DNA from: Clostridiales bacterium | Lineage (GTDB): Bacteria > Bacillota_A > Clostridia > Oscillospirales > Oscillospiraceae | Direction of reading: 5' to 3' | Assembly: GCA_019417795.1 (NCBI GenBank) | Contig: DXUR01000027.1 | Span: forward strand, 1-16,458 | DNA length: 16,458 nt | Shown: positions 6,033-12,307 of the stretch, in pieces | Layout of the letters: the number at the start of each line of letters is the position of its first letter | Numbering within the stretch: position 1 is the first letter of the stretch | Made by a program: the position numbers and the translations under genes | The notes under the pieces: model-generated | Databases searched by the model: none | What the model was told of the DNA's origin: nothing | What the model saw: the letters and a program-made list of their open reading frames with translations, nothing else

Positions 6033-6068
6033 TGAATTCAACTTTTCAGGGGGTAAAAGTTAAATTCA
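6033..6068. repeat. Long inverted repeat (14-bp arms, 8-nt loop)
   Basis: The arms 6033-6046 (TGAATTCAACTTTT) and 6055-6068 (AAAAGTTAAATTCA) are complementary except for one position, which becomes a G-U wobble in minus-strand RNA. The loop is CAGGGGGT on the plus strand. It lies in the AT-rich stretch between the terminator and the decamer array, without a U-tract typical of termination. It could be an operator, a cruciform, or a back-up terminator. Confidence 0.6.
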
Positions 6069-6111
6069 TTTCAATTTTGAGCTGATTTTGTGTGGATTTC
6101 AGTTTTGGGGC

Positions 6112-6142
6112 AAAAATAAAAAGCCCCGCAAATGCAGGGCTT
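6112..6142 (-). terminator. Intrinsic terminator of the early/accessory operon
   Basis: On the minus strand AAGCCCTGC, ATTT and GCGGGGCTT form a 9-bp stem with one wobble and a 4-nt loop. It is followed by TTTTTATTTTTG (plus from about 6122 down to 6111). It begins 5 nt after the stop of the DUF1492-like gene. Stem strength and U-tract are textbook for Rho-independent termination and separate the upstream operon from the promoter region. Confidence 0.9.
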
Positions 6143-6147
6143 ATCGG

Positions 6148-6543
6148 TCAGTTTTTGTTGAGGTAGTTGTATGCCATCCGGCTGACCCCATCTTCGGTAT
6201 ATCCTTTTCCCAGAACTCCGGCAACTTCGGCCCATGAGTAGCAGCGGATAAACCGCAGTCTGAAAACCAGATACATCCGAGCATCCACAATGCTCTTGCA
6301 GTAGGCTTCGACTTTGGGCTTTTCCTGCGCTGCCAGCTCTTCCAGCCAGCGGATGCGCTCGTCCATGTCGGCCAACTCTACAGCCAGATCTCCGACTTTA
6401 TCCCGGACACCCGGCGTGTGGGGCATCCCGGTCAGTTGTGGGGAGGCGGGAGTGATTCTTTGTCGCAGTCGCTCCAAGGCTTCACGGTCTTTTTCGAGGG
6501 TCATCTGAATGTCATAGTACTTGGACAATTCCTGTAATGTCAC
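6148..6543 (-). CDS. DUF1492/ArpU/RinA-like phage transcriptional regulator (131 aa)
   Basis: This is the last gene before the terminator, in the place where Firmicutes phages put their late-gene activators. The N-terminal half is a charged coiled coil (about 8-30 and 55-72) joined by TGMPHTPGVRDKVGDL, a segment typical of DUF1492-type proteins. The C-terminal 40 residues (FRLRFIRCYSWAEVAGVLG, then YTEDGVSRMAYNYL, about 94-127) resemble a sigma region 4 helix-turn-helix. The start codon is GTG at 6541-6543, chosen because GGAGGT lies about 7 nt upstream and the conserved N-terminus begins there. By analogy with RinA and ArpU it should activate the late promoter, and the phased decamers immediately downstream are the obvious candidate site. 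That link is inference. Confidence 0.75.
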   Translation of the reverse strand: MTLQELSKYYDIQMTLEKDREALERLRQRITPASPQLTGMPHTPGVRDKVGDLAVELADMDERIRWLEELAAQEKPKVEAYCKSIVDARMYLVFRLRFIRCYSWAEVAGVLGKGYTEDGVSRMAYNYLNKN

Positions 6544-6562
6544 AACCTACCTCCGTCATAAT

Positions 6563-6757
6563 TCAGCTGCCGTTTTGCAACGGTGCTTCTGTTATTTTAT
6601 CACATTTTGCCGTTGGAAGATAGACAGGAAACCCAGAAATTATGTGGTCCGCTCCAATTTTGCACAATCCCGGCACCTTGTAGGTCTGGCCGTGCGAATC
6701 GATGCGCCAGATGGGCGGGTCGAGAGGAATGTAATGCGCACAAGACATACAGTTCAT
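6563..6757 (-). CDS. Small Cys-containing hypothetical protein (64 aa)
   Basis: This 64-residue protein begins MNCMSCAHYIPLDPP and carries CMSC (residues 3-6) plus later Cys at positions 32 and 52, a possible single zinc site. It also has a short region GQTYKVPGLCKIG. The start is coupled to the preceding gene by an ATGA overlap (6754-6757), with a modest GAGGGTGG ribosome site. It lies directly before the regulator gene. I recognise no named family. The CxxC N-terminus is shared in style with several other small proteins of this operon. Confidence 0.65.
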   Translation of the reverse strand: MNCMSCAHYIPLDPPIWRIDSHGQTYKVPGLCKIGADHIISGFPVYLPTAKCDKITEAPLQNGS

Positions 6758-7179
6758 TCGTCCACCCTCTCGATTTTCGGGTACGGTTCCCGGCCCAGAG
6801 GGACAGGCCCATGAGAGCGATATGTGGTGCCGGGTGCCTCTTTTTTATCCTCTGGTGCATCAAGCCACTGCTGGTGCTCGATGGCGTGTACAATGTCGAT
6901 ACACGTTCCCCATGAATCGTGCTGCCGTCCACGGTAGCCACGCGGCGGGAAAGCCATTTTGTAGGCGGTATCAAACAAATTTCTGATGTTGCTGCACCGC
7001 TTTTGAAGAACGGTATCGTAAGTGTACTTTCCGGTGAGAGCTTTGACGCGGGGTATGCCGTCATACGCCAGATCTTCAGCTAAATCATCGAACTGCCCCA
7101 TGCGCAGCCTCATGTACTCGTCCACAGCCAGGCCGATGACGCGCAGCTGTTCTTCCGAGATCTCAATGCGGTACTTCAT
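6754..7179 (-). CDS. Hypothetical phage protein (141 aa)
   Basis: This soluble protein begins MKYRIEISEEQLRVIGLAVDEYMRLR in the chosen frame. The N-terminal half is largely helical, with a region FDDLAEDLAYDG. The middle has GYRGRQHDSWGTC and the C-terminus is a charged, Pro-containing tail. It resembles a small uncharacterised family common in Clostridia phages, without known function. The ATG at 7177-7179 is preferred over the one at 7183-7185. AAGGA lies 8 nt before the former but only 2 nt before the latter, which would add two residues. It overlaps the upstream gene by 17 nt and the downstream gene by 4 nt. Confidence 0.75.
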   Translation of the reverse strand: MKYRIEISEEQLRVIGLAVDEYMRLRMGQFDDLAEDLAYDGIPRVKALTGKYTYDTVLQKRCSNIRNLFDTAYKMAFPPRGYRGRQHDSWGTCIDIVHAIEHQQWLDAPEDKKEAPGTTYRSHGPVPLGREPYPKIERVDE

Positions 7180-7423
7180 TTTCATCGTCCTTTTCCGTTT
7201 TTCTCATGCCCAAGAAATCACCCATCCCGTAGCTTCCGTCCTTGCAGCTGTGAAATTCAAACTGTGTTGGCGCGTTTGGAGATTCAAACTGCGGGGTGAT
7301 GCCAGAAGATTCGAGGACTGTATACATAGTGGCCGTGGCTGCCGTGTCCTTGTCGCCTGTTCCAGAATGACAGAATTCTTTTCCGCAGAGGCGGCATTTA
7401 TAGATTGCCATGTACATTTCCAT
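7163..7423 (-). CDS. Small CxxC hypothetical protein (86 aa)
   Basis: This starts MEMYMAIYKCRLCGKEFC, with a CRLC knuckle (residues 10-13), Cys 18 and a later HSCKDG, so a zinc-ribbon-like fold is plausible. The C-terminus is charged. Proteins of this type (IYKCRLCG near the N-terminus, SCKDGSYGMGDF near the C-terminus) recur in Clostridia phages, with unknown role. The start at 7423 is chosen because AGGAGGT lies 10 nt upstream. ATG 7415-7417 is an alternative, and a longer frame extending upstream lacks a ribosome site and the conserved start. It overlaps its neighbours by 26 nt and 17 nt. Confidence 0.7.
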   Translation of the reverse strand: MEMYMAIYKCRLCGKEFCHSGTGDKDTAATATMYTVLESSGITPQFESPNAPTQFEFHSCKDGSYGMGDFLGMRKTEKDDENEVPH

Positions 7424-7688
7424 CTGTTTGCTTACCTCCTTCGTATTCGCCGGACAGCACCAGAGCCATGGCCTCACAGATGATGGTTACCTTGACCCGT
7501 TCAAGGTTTTCCCATGACAGGTCTTTCGGCCTGTCCTTGCGCTGCCCGGCGGTCTTCTGCATCAGCATCTGACGCAGTTCCATGCAGGCCTCTTTGAGAG
7601 CCGGGTAGTTGGCTTTCAGCCCGCCCATCTGCATAAAGCTCCACATGGTATCCAGCATCGGGTTTTCCCATGGTTCAGGCTTTACCAT
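7398..7688 (-). CDS. Hypothetical phage protein (96 aa)
   Basis: This starts MVKPEPWENPMLDTMWSFMQ and is mostly helical, rich in Met and Leu in its N-terminal half, with a basic segment (QKTAGQRKDRPKDLSW) in the middle. No Cys cluster or membrane segment is evident and no family was recognised. The start at 7688 has AGGAGGT about 6 nt upstream. It overlaps the MazG-like gene by 14 nt, consistent with translational coupling. It may belong with the nucleotide-metabolism gene before it, but that is context only. Confidence 0.65.
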   Translation of the reverse strand: MVKPEPWENPMLDTMWSFMQMGGLKANYPALKEACMELRQMLMQKTAGQRKDRPKDLSWENLERVKVTIICEAMALVLSGEYEGGKQTDGNVHGNL

Positions 7689-8178
7689 CGGCAACCTCCT
7701 GCGCAATGCGATCACGGGTGCGCTGCACCTTGTAGGATTTTATTTCCCGAATTTCCTCGATTGAAATGCCAAACCGTTTGACCAGCCAATCCAGATAGGA
7801 GGTCAAGTCTCCGATTGCGAGTTCGAGGGAGTGCTTTGCGGCATTGCGCTTGCTCGTGGATGCCTCCAAATCTGCACGGCGCAGCTTGTTGATGCTCTTG
7901 ATTGGCGCAGCCAAGAACCAAAAGCACATCCGGGCATCGTGTTCTTCATGTGCGGCGGCGTATCTCTTGATGACATCCCTGTCCAACGTCAGCAGATATT
8001 CCATCTGCTCCACCATAACCTCTACGTCAGCCATTTCTTCGGCAACGTGCTTGGGGTCGCACTCAGCAACTGCCTGAATCAACTCTGCCAGTTCCTCCGT
8101 GAAGTGGTTCATCTGGAGCTGCGCTCCGTAGTGGGCGGCACTTTTCAGGTTCAGTTCAGAAATTTCCTTGTCAGACAT
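7675..8178 (-). CDS. MazG-like nucleotide pyrophosphohydrolase
   Basis: This is a probable all-alpha NTP pyrophosphohydrolase, which hydrolyses (d)NTPs or signalling nucleotides to the monophosphate and pyrophosphate. The N-terminal part carries the metal-binding motif: EELAEL (28-33, EExxE) followed by EEMAD (47-51, ExxD) within HVAEEMADVEVMVEQMEYLL. The C-terminal 90 residues are helical and charged, longer than minimal MazG domains, perhaps for oligomerisation. A strong AAAGGAGG precedes the ATG. It overlaps the methylase-like gene by 8 nt and the following small gene by 14 nt. Phage MazG proteins are thought to alter host nucleotide or ppGpp pools, and which substrate applies here cannot be read from the sequence. 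Confidence 0.8.
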   Translation of the reverse strand: MSDKEISELNLKSAAHYGAQLQMNHFTEELAELIQAVAECDPKHVAEEMADVEVMVEQMEYLLTLDRDVIKRYAAAHEEHDARMCFWFLAAPIKSINKLRRADLEASTSKRNAAKHSLELAIGDLTSYLDWLVKRFGISIEEIREIKSYKVQRTRDRIAQEVADGKA

Positions 8179-8947
8179 TATCGCTTTCCTCCTTTATCTG
8201 TCGGAATGTCACTTCCTCGTTTTTCTCCCAGTCGTAAATCAGGCAGAGAGTGTCAGTGCCGGGCACAGTATCTTTCAAACCGTCCATTTGCCAGATGTTC
8301 CATGAGATCCTTGTTGCAACCGCTATGGCCCAGCTTGCGCTTATTGGAAATCCCAGCTTTTCAATCCAGTTTTCGGTGAATGTCAAGAACAGATTCACCC
8401 TTGCCAAAAGCAGATTGTCGCCCTGATACTCATATCCATAAACCGACTGATATGCGCTTGACACAAGTGCTTTCCACTGGAATTTATGGGTTGCGTTCTC
8501 CTGAATCACCCTCAGCTTTCTGTCCAGAATGCCAACGCGGTCAGGGATTGCGACAGGCTCTCCTGTGGTGGGGTCATATCTGCTTGTGAGGAACGGAGCC
8601 TCGCCGCAGGTGATCTCCAAACACCGCTCATGTACAAACTGTTCCCAGTTGCCTTTGTTCAGTTTCTGCTCGGCGTGGTCGGCCATTTTTTTGACCACCC
8701 ACAGCGGGGTGAAAACTTCGGCCTTGCCTTTTGTGCGTTTTTTCTGCTCGGACAGCCGCTTCTGGACGCGGGGCATAAGCTTAATTCTGTCAAGCTGCTC
8801 TATCGTGATCTCTCCCATTGGTCCGCAGTCCACATTGGGTGGCGGGTCTGTTGCCCAGATGATATTCTTCCCAGTGGTCTGGTCTTTCAGGAGAATCGGC
8901 AGGACCAGCCGGAGAATCGGTTCGGAAAAGTCAATTAGTTTTTCCAT
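8171..8947 (-). CDS. N6-methylase-like protein lacking the catalytic NPPY (258 aa)
   Basis: This matches the family often annotated as restriction-modification subunit M in gut Clostridia. It has NIIWATDPPP (28-37), an EVFTPLWVV segment like motif X of N6-adenine methylases (77-85), and LEITCGEAPFL (110-120) like the SAM-binding motif I. YGYEYQGDNLLLARVNLFL (170-188) follows, as in motif III. I see no NPP[YF] catalytic motif after it, and the protein ends about 70 residues later. The DPPP near the N-terminus is in the wrong order for motif IV. It may bind SAM or methylated DNA without methylating, or need a partner. The ribosome site is weak and the start overlaps the upstream gene by 13 nt. 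Confidence 0.75.
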   Translation of the reverse strand: MEKLIDFSEPILRLVLPILLKDQTTGKNIIWATDPPPNVDCGPMGEITIEQLDRIKLMPRVQKRLSEQKKRTKGKAEVFTPLWVVKKMADHAEQKLNKGNWEQFVHERCLEITCGEAPFLTSRYDPTTGEPVAIPDRVGILDRKLRVIQENATHKFQWKALVSSAYQSVYGYEYQGDNLLLARVNLFLTFTENWIEKLGFPISASWAIAVATRISWNIWQMDGLKDTVPGTDTLCLIYDWEKNEEVTFRQIKEESDNV

Positions 8948-9129
8948 TGGTCAGCCCTCACCATGATTTTGTTTTCTTCTTTCAGCCAGTCCTTGACGCA
9001 GTGGAAACAGTGCTCGCGGGTCTGGCAACGCTCCGGATCACGATGCTGAATAAGGCCGCAGATGCCCGGTGTCATGTTCTCCGTGATGTCCTCGTCCGTC
9101 ATGGAGCGGATAAAATCACCGTTCGTCAT
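8935..9129 (-). CDS. Small Cys-rich hypothetical protein (64 aa)
   Basis: This starts MTNGDFIRSMTDEDITENM and contains a cysteine cluster, Cys 24, Cys 35, Cys 41 and Cys 44 (HCFHC), likely to hold a metal ion. A charged C-terminus follows. The start at 9129 has GAGGAGG 7 nt upstream. A longer in-frame reading to 9345 has no ribosome site and overlaps a better-supported gene, so it was rejected. It overlaps its upstream neighbour by 14 nt. Function unknown; it belongs to the series of small putative zinc proteins in this operon. Confidence 0.7.
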   Translation of the reverse strand: MTNGDFIRSMTDEDITENMTPGICGLIQHRDPERCQTREHCFHCVKDWLKEENKIMVRADQWKN

Positions 9130-9361
9130 ACTCGCCCTCCTCACAGGCTTTTCGGCAAGCCTCGCATTTCTTGTACGGCTGCTCAAGCCAGCAGTCGAAC
9201 AACAAGCATTTGGGTTTTCTGTATTCCGGTGGAGCCTTTCGTCCATGGGTTTGAGTGCGAAGCGCATGGTACTTACACACATCTTTTCCGTAATAATCCC
9301 CACCGAATGTACATTTTCCGCGTTCCGGCGAAACCTCGTGCTCAACTGTGATGATTTTCAT
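9116..9361 (-). CDS. Small Cys-rich hypothetical protein (81 aa)
   Basis: This starts MKIITVEHEVSPERGKCTFG and has seven cysteines, including CLLFDC and a C-terminal CEACRKAC, suggesting one or two zinc sites. The acidic end reads EEGEYDER. The start at 9361 is fixed by GGAGGT 6 nt upstream and by an ATGA overlap with the DUF551 gene. A longer reading adds only a low-complexity Gly/Ala stretch that is the end of that gene in another frame. No family was recognised. Confidence 0.7.
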   Translation of the reverse strand: MKIITVEHEVSPERGKCTFGGDYYGKDVCKYHALRTQTHGRKAPPEYRKPKCLLFDCWLEQPYKKCEACRKACEEGEYDER

Positions 9362-9756
9362 TTCGCTACCTCCGGCGGCTCCAGCAGCGGTGCCCACAGC
9401 TTCACATGCCCGTAGTGGCCATCCTCTGCACGGTGGCCATCCTCAATGTGCCACGTCCCGTTTTCGACCCAGCCTTTCATGGTGTGGCCGCTCTCGCAGC
9501 ACACCCATACGATGTCGCTTATCACGGCGCAGTGCTTTTCGCCGGCGCATTCCCAGCTTTCTTCATGGGCGATTGGCGGGTTCTTGGCATCATGCCATGA
9601 CATCTGGCGCACAAAGTCAACGACCATCTGGCTGGCCTCGTGCAGGGCTTTGGCAGCAGCGTCTTTGCCTTTGAAGCCGTTGTAATATTCAATCTCGGCC
9701 AGAGCGTCCAAATCCGTTGCCGGGTCGATGAGGCGGCAGGCTTCCTCAAGGGTCAT
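9358..9756 (-). CDS. DUF551 phage protein (132 aa)
   Basis: This has two parts. Residues 1-50 (MTLEEACRLIDPATDLDALAE onward) are a helical region common in gut phage accessory proteins. Residues about 80-130 match DUF551, with ISDIVWVCCESG, a GWVENGTWHIEDG strand region, and the closing VKLWAPLLEPPE, which is the characteristic W-x-PL-x-EPP end. DUF551 proteins occur widely in phage early regions and have no established function. The start at 9756 is set by GGAGGT 7 nt upstream and an ATGA overlap with the zinc-ribbon gene. Confidence 0.8.
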   Translation of the reverse strand: MTLEEACRLIDPATDLDALAEIEYYNGFKGKDAAAKALHEASQMVVDFVRQMSWHDAKNPPIAHEESWECAGEKHCAVISDIVWVCCESGHTMKGWVENGTWHIEDGHRAEDGHYGHVKLWAPLLEPPEVAK

Positions 9757-10061
9757 TCGATGTACCTCCGCTTGTCCTTGTCCCAGTGCAACGTGATGGG
9801 ATTGCCGCACTTGCAGGGGATGGTGATTTCCAAATCCTCGATGTTGGTCTGGCCTTTGGCGTGCAGCCCGCAGCACCCACACTCAAACTCATAGTGGGCA
9901 AGCCCACGTTCAAGCGAGATCGTGGCCCCGCAGCGGCAGCCGATGGACATCTGCGAAACGTGGAGGTATGTACCGAACTCCTTACCGCAGCAGGGGCAGC
10001 GCAGCCGCAGCAGCCCCCATGCGCCGACTTCCGGCGGGCGGTTATTCCTGTTCTTCCTCAT
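9753..10061 (-). CDS. Tandem zinc-ribbon protein (102 aa)
   Basis: This basic-start protein has four cysteine groups: CPCC (22-25), CRC (42-44), CGCC (61-64) and CKC (83-85). They read as two successive ribbons of the form CxxC with about 16-18 residues to CxC. Such a protein could bind nucleic acid or another protein, but no specific family was recognised. AAAGGAG precedes the ATG. Its start overlaps the small membrane-protein gene by 20 nt and its end overlaps the DUF551 gene in an ATGA. Confidence 0.75.
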   Translation of the reverse strand: MRKNRNNRPPEVGAWGLLRLRCPCCGKEFGTYLHVSQMSIGCRCGATISLERGLAHYEFECGCCGLHAKGQTNIEDLEITIPCKCGNPITLHWDKDKRRYIE

Positions 10062-10260
10062 GGGAGGCTCCTTTCTGTGTCTGGAAATGAATCACTTCAC
10101 GGAAAAGCAATTCGTTTTTCTGCTCTGATTCGGCCATGAAGTTGATATACTCCCGGAACAGAGCACGGTCGTGCTGCTGGCGGCTGGTTTCGCCCAGCAG
10201 CGCCCCGATGGACACGCCAACGGCCAGCAGCGCAATGTTGATGAAAAACTGGTCAGGCAT
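10042..10260 (-). CDS. Small single-pass membrane protein (72 aa)
   Basis: The N-terminus MPDQFFINIALLAVGVSIGALLG forms one hydrophobic segment (about 5-23), followed by a charged helix of about 45 residues ending in Glu-rich sequence. Most of the protein probably faces the cytoplasm as an amphipathic helix. Possible roles include host membrane interference or superinfection exclusion, but nothing specific is visible. The start at 10260 overlaps the preceding 42-residue gene by 8 nt. Its ribosome site (GGGTGAT) is weak, so coupling is likely. Confidence 0.6.
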   Translation of the reverse strand: MPDQFFINIALLAVGVSIGALLGETSRQQHDRALFREYINFMAESEQKNELLFREVIHFQTQKGASHEEEQE

Positions 10261-10381
10261 CGGTATCACCCAGCACTTTCTCGATGAGGTCAAAGACCAT
10301 TTCCCGGTCTTCGGTGCTCAGAAAGTCGGCAGCCACAATTTCAAATTTGAGGCGGTCTGCATATTCTTTTAAGTCGTCCAT
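10253..10381 (-). CDS. Very small acidic protein (42 aa)
   Basis: This 42-codon gene (MDDLKEYADRLKFEIVAADF to VLGDTDA) has AAGGAG 6-7 nt before its ATG and fills the gap between two coupled genes exactly. Its end overlaps the start of the small membrane-protein gene by 8 nt. It is acidic and probably two helices. Small acidic phage proteins are often inhibitors of host enzymes, but no assignment is possible here. Confidence 0.6.
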   Translation of the reverse strand: MDDLKEYADRLKFEIVAADFLSTEDREMVFDLIEKVLGDTDA

Positions 10382-10384
10382 GGG

Positions 10385-10729
10385 TTACTCCTTCCCCAGT
10401 GCGGCGAGGATCTCGTTGCCCTTGTCCAGCAGTTCATCCCGCCGCTTTTTCTGCTCAGCCTCCAGCTTTTCCATTTCAGCCTGATACTTTTTCAGCGTTC
10501 CCGGCCGGAAATGCTTAGTCTGGCCCAGCTTGATTTTTGCGGCGATGGCCTTATGCCTCTGGATGGTCTGGCGCAGCTCGGTGTCCGTGGTCAGAATCTG
10601 GTAGCGATGGTGGCAGCCAGGGCAGGTGAAATACTGCACCATGTAGTCGCCGCTCCATGTGGCGCGGATGCCGGCGGTCTGGATGCTGAACGGCGTACCG
10701 CAGCGGTCACACTTTACAAGGTCGGTCAT
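10385..10729 (-). CDS. Zinc-ribbon plus coiled-coil protein (114 aa)
   Basis: The N-terminus has CDRC (7-10) and CPGC (36-39), a classic four-Cys zinc ribbon. A long charged coiled coil (about 50-112, rich in Lys/Glu, TLKKYQAEMEKLEAEQKK) follows. It could bind nucleic acid or act as an adaptor, with dimerisation through the coil. AAAGGAG lies 8 nt before the ATG at 10729, which overlaps the stop of the ParB gene (ATGA). A longer in-frame start lacks its own ribosome site. No named family was recognised. Confidence 0.75.
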   Translation of the reverse strand: MTDLVKCDRCGTPFSIQTAGIRATWSGDYMVQYFTCPGCHHRYQILTTDTELRQTIQRHKAIAAKIKLGQTKHFRPGTLKKYQAEMEKLEAEQKKRRDELLDKGNEILAALGKE

Positions 10730-12282
10730 TCGCCATACTCCTTTCTGCACAGCTGGAACGCATTGCAGTGGTCATCGCAAGTTTTGCAGCACTTGTCGCA
10801 TTCAGGGTGAGCAGCTTTGCACTTATCACAGGGTGTGTCCGCTTTGCTGCCGGATCCATACACTGCAAAAAGCTGGTGGGTGCCGTTCTGCAAGGCCTTT
10901 TCGTCATCGGCCATTTCATAGCCGAGGGCGGTCAGCAGTTCATAGGTGCTGTCGAGGTCGTCATTTTTGCGGTGAACGAACTTGCTTGCACCTGTCGGTC
11001 CATTCCATTCCGTGCTCCAATAGCCCTCACGACTACCGTCCGTCGCATCGAAGGCAACCGCCAAGAGAATCTTCTCCGGCTCGGTATCGTAAGCGTTGAA
11101 CATTTTCAGGGCATCTTCCAATTCCGTGTCTTCCCGAATCTGCTCATCCAGACCGATGCCGAGCAGCCGCAACACGTTTTCGTCATCCTCCATGTGCCGA
11201 TATTCGGTCAGAATCGGGGTGGAATAAGCCAAGATTTCCGGCAGGTGCTTTTTGCACTCCGCGGGAGTCAAGTCCTTCACGAAGTCCCAGCGCAGCTCGT
11301 ACATGAGCTTCGTAACAGCGGCAAACTGTTCTCTCGCAAGCTGCTCGGTGGCTCTTGCGGCCTCCCTCGCCGAGTTGCTGGCATCCTCGGCTTCCGTATC
11401 GCGAGGTTTATACAGGTCAATCTGATTTTCACTGACCTTATAGACATAAGCAATCTTGTCGGCATCTTCCGGCATGACGACTTCCTTTTTTGTGCCCCAC
11501 TTTCCGTACGCATTTACATGCTCATGCGTCTGGTAGGAGGCCTGCGAATCTTCCGTAGCGAATTTTTTCAGCTGCTCAATCCATTCGGCCTTTTGGTGCT
11601 GCCATTTTTGCTGCTCCAGCGCATCCTGCATGGCCCGGTTGAAGTTCTGCGTACCGAGGGTCTCCAATACCCGGTTTCGGGCTTCCAAGTCCTCGATTTT
11701 GTCCAGCTGGGCGAAATCGGACAGGGTGGCACCGCGCTTTTCGGCTTTCTTGAAGCTGTCGCGGTTCAGTTCCAGCAGCTTGATGCGCCGCCGGATAGTG
11801 GACTGGGAGAACCCCGACTTGTCGGAGATCTGCTCCACTGTCTGCCCGAAGTCCATCATCATCTGGAAGCCCTGCGCCTGTTCGTAGACGGTGAGGTCTG
11901 ACCGCTGCATATTCTCAATCATCATGGTCTGCATCTGCTCCCGCTCGTCCATCTCCACGATGGCGCAGGGCAGTTCGTACAGTCCTGCCTGCTGCGCTGC
12001 TGCTGCCCGGCGGTGGCCGATGATGATGGTGTAGTCCTCACTGGACCACACAGCCTTGGGTGTCCATGCTGCCGCTGCTGCGGCTGCATCCCCACCCTCG
12101 TCAACGCACTTTGCGATGTACTCCCGGCTGTTGAGGTAGTGGCCGGGAATGACGGTCAGGTTCTGGTATACGCCGTTTTCCTTGATGCTGGCGGCAAGCT
12201 CGGACAGGTCGCCCAGTTCCTTGCGGGGGTTATCGGGGTGAGGGTACAGCTGCCGGATAGGGATGTAAGTAATGTCTGCCAT
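10726..12282 (-). CDS. Long ParB-family protein with Ala insert and Cys-rich tail (518 aa)
   Basis: This is a ParB/RepB/Spo0J-type DNA-binding protein. The N-terminal domain has PIRQLYPHPDNPRKELGDL, then IIIGHRRAAAAQQAG (86-100; GHRR is the CTP-binding GERR box of ParB CTPases). ENMQRSDLTVYEQA (123-136) and a helix-turn-helix around 146-170 (VEQISDKSGFSQSTIRRRI) follow. An Ala-rich insert (about 61-83) separates strands of the ParB fold. The remaining 340 residues are unusual for ParB and end in a Cys-rich cluster from 485 (CDKCKAAHPECDKCCKTC, then Cys 506 and 512) that probably binds one or two metal ions. AAAGGAG precedes the ATG. It may spread on phage DNA from a specific site, but no parS-like site or ParA partner is visible. 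Confidence 0.85.
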   Translation of the reverse strand: MADITYIPIRQLYPHPDNPRKELGDLSELAASIKENGVYQNLTVIPGHYLNSREYIAKCVDEGGDAAAAAAAWTPKAVWSSEDYTIIIGHRRAAAAQQAGLYELPCAIVEMDEREQMQTMMIENMQRSDLTVYEQAQGFQMMMDFGQTVEQISDKSGFSQSTIRRRIKLLELNRDSFKKAEKRGATLSDFAQLDKIEDLEARNRVLETLGTQNFNRAMQDALEQQKWQHQKAEWIEQLKKFATEDSQASYQTHEHVNAYGKWGTKKEVVMPEDADKIAYVYKVSENQIDLYKPRDTEAEDASNSAREAARATEQLAREQFAAVTKLMYELRWDFVKDLTPAECKKHLPEILAYSTPILTEYRHMEDDENVLRLLGIGLDEQIREDTELEDALKMFNAYDTEPEKILLAVAFDATDGSREGYWSTEWNGPTGASKFVHRKNDDLDSTYELLTALGYEMADDEKALQNGTHQLFAVYGSGSKADTPCDKCKAAHPECDKCCKTCDDHCNAFQLCRKEYGE

Positions 12283-12307
12283 AGGGATACTCCTTTCTTA
12301 TTTCGGG

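Noticed and set aside
9130..9345. Longer reading of the 64-residue Cys-rich gene
   Set aside because: The extension overlaps the better-supported 81-residue gene in another frame and has no ribosome site. GAGGAGG precedes the shorter start.
10768..11901. Plus-strand open frame of 377 codons
   Set aside because: It is opposite the long ParB gene, with no recognisable motif. The minus-strand ParB motifs are unambiguous.
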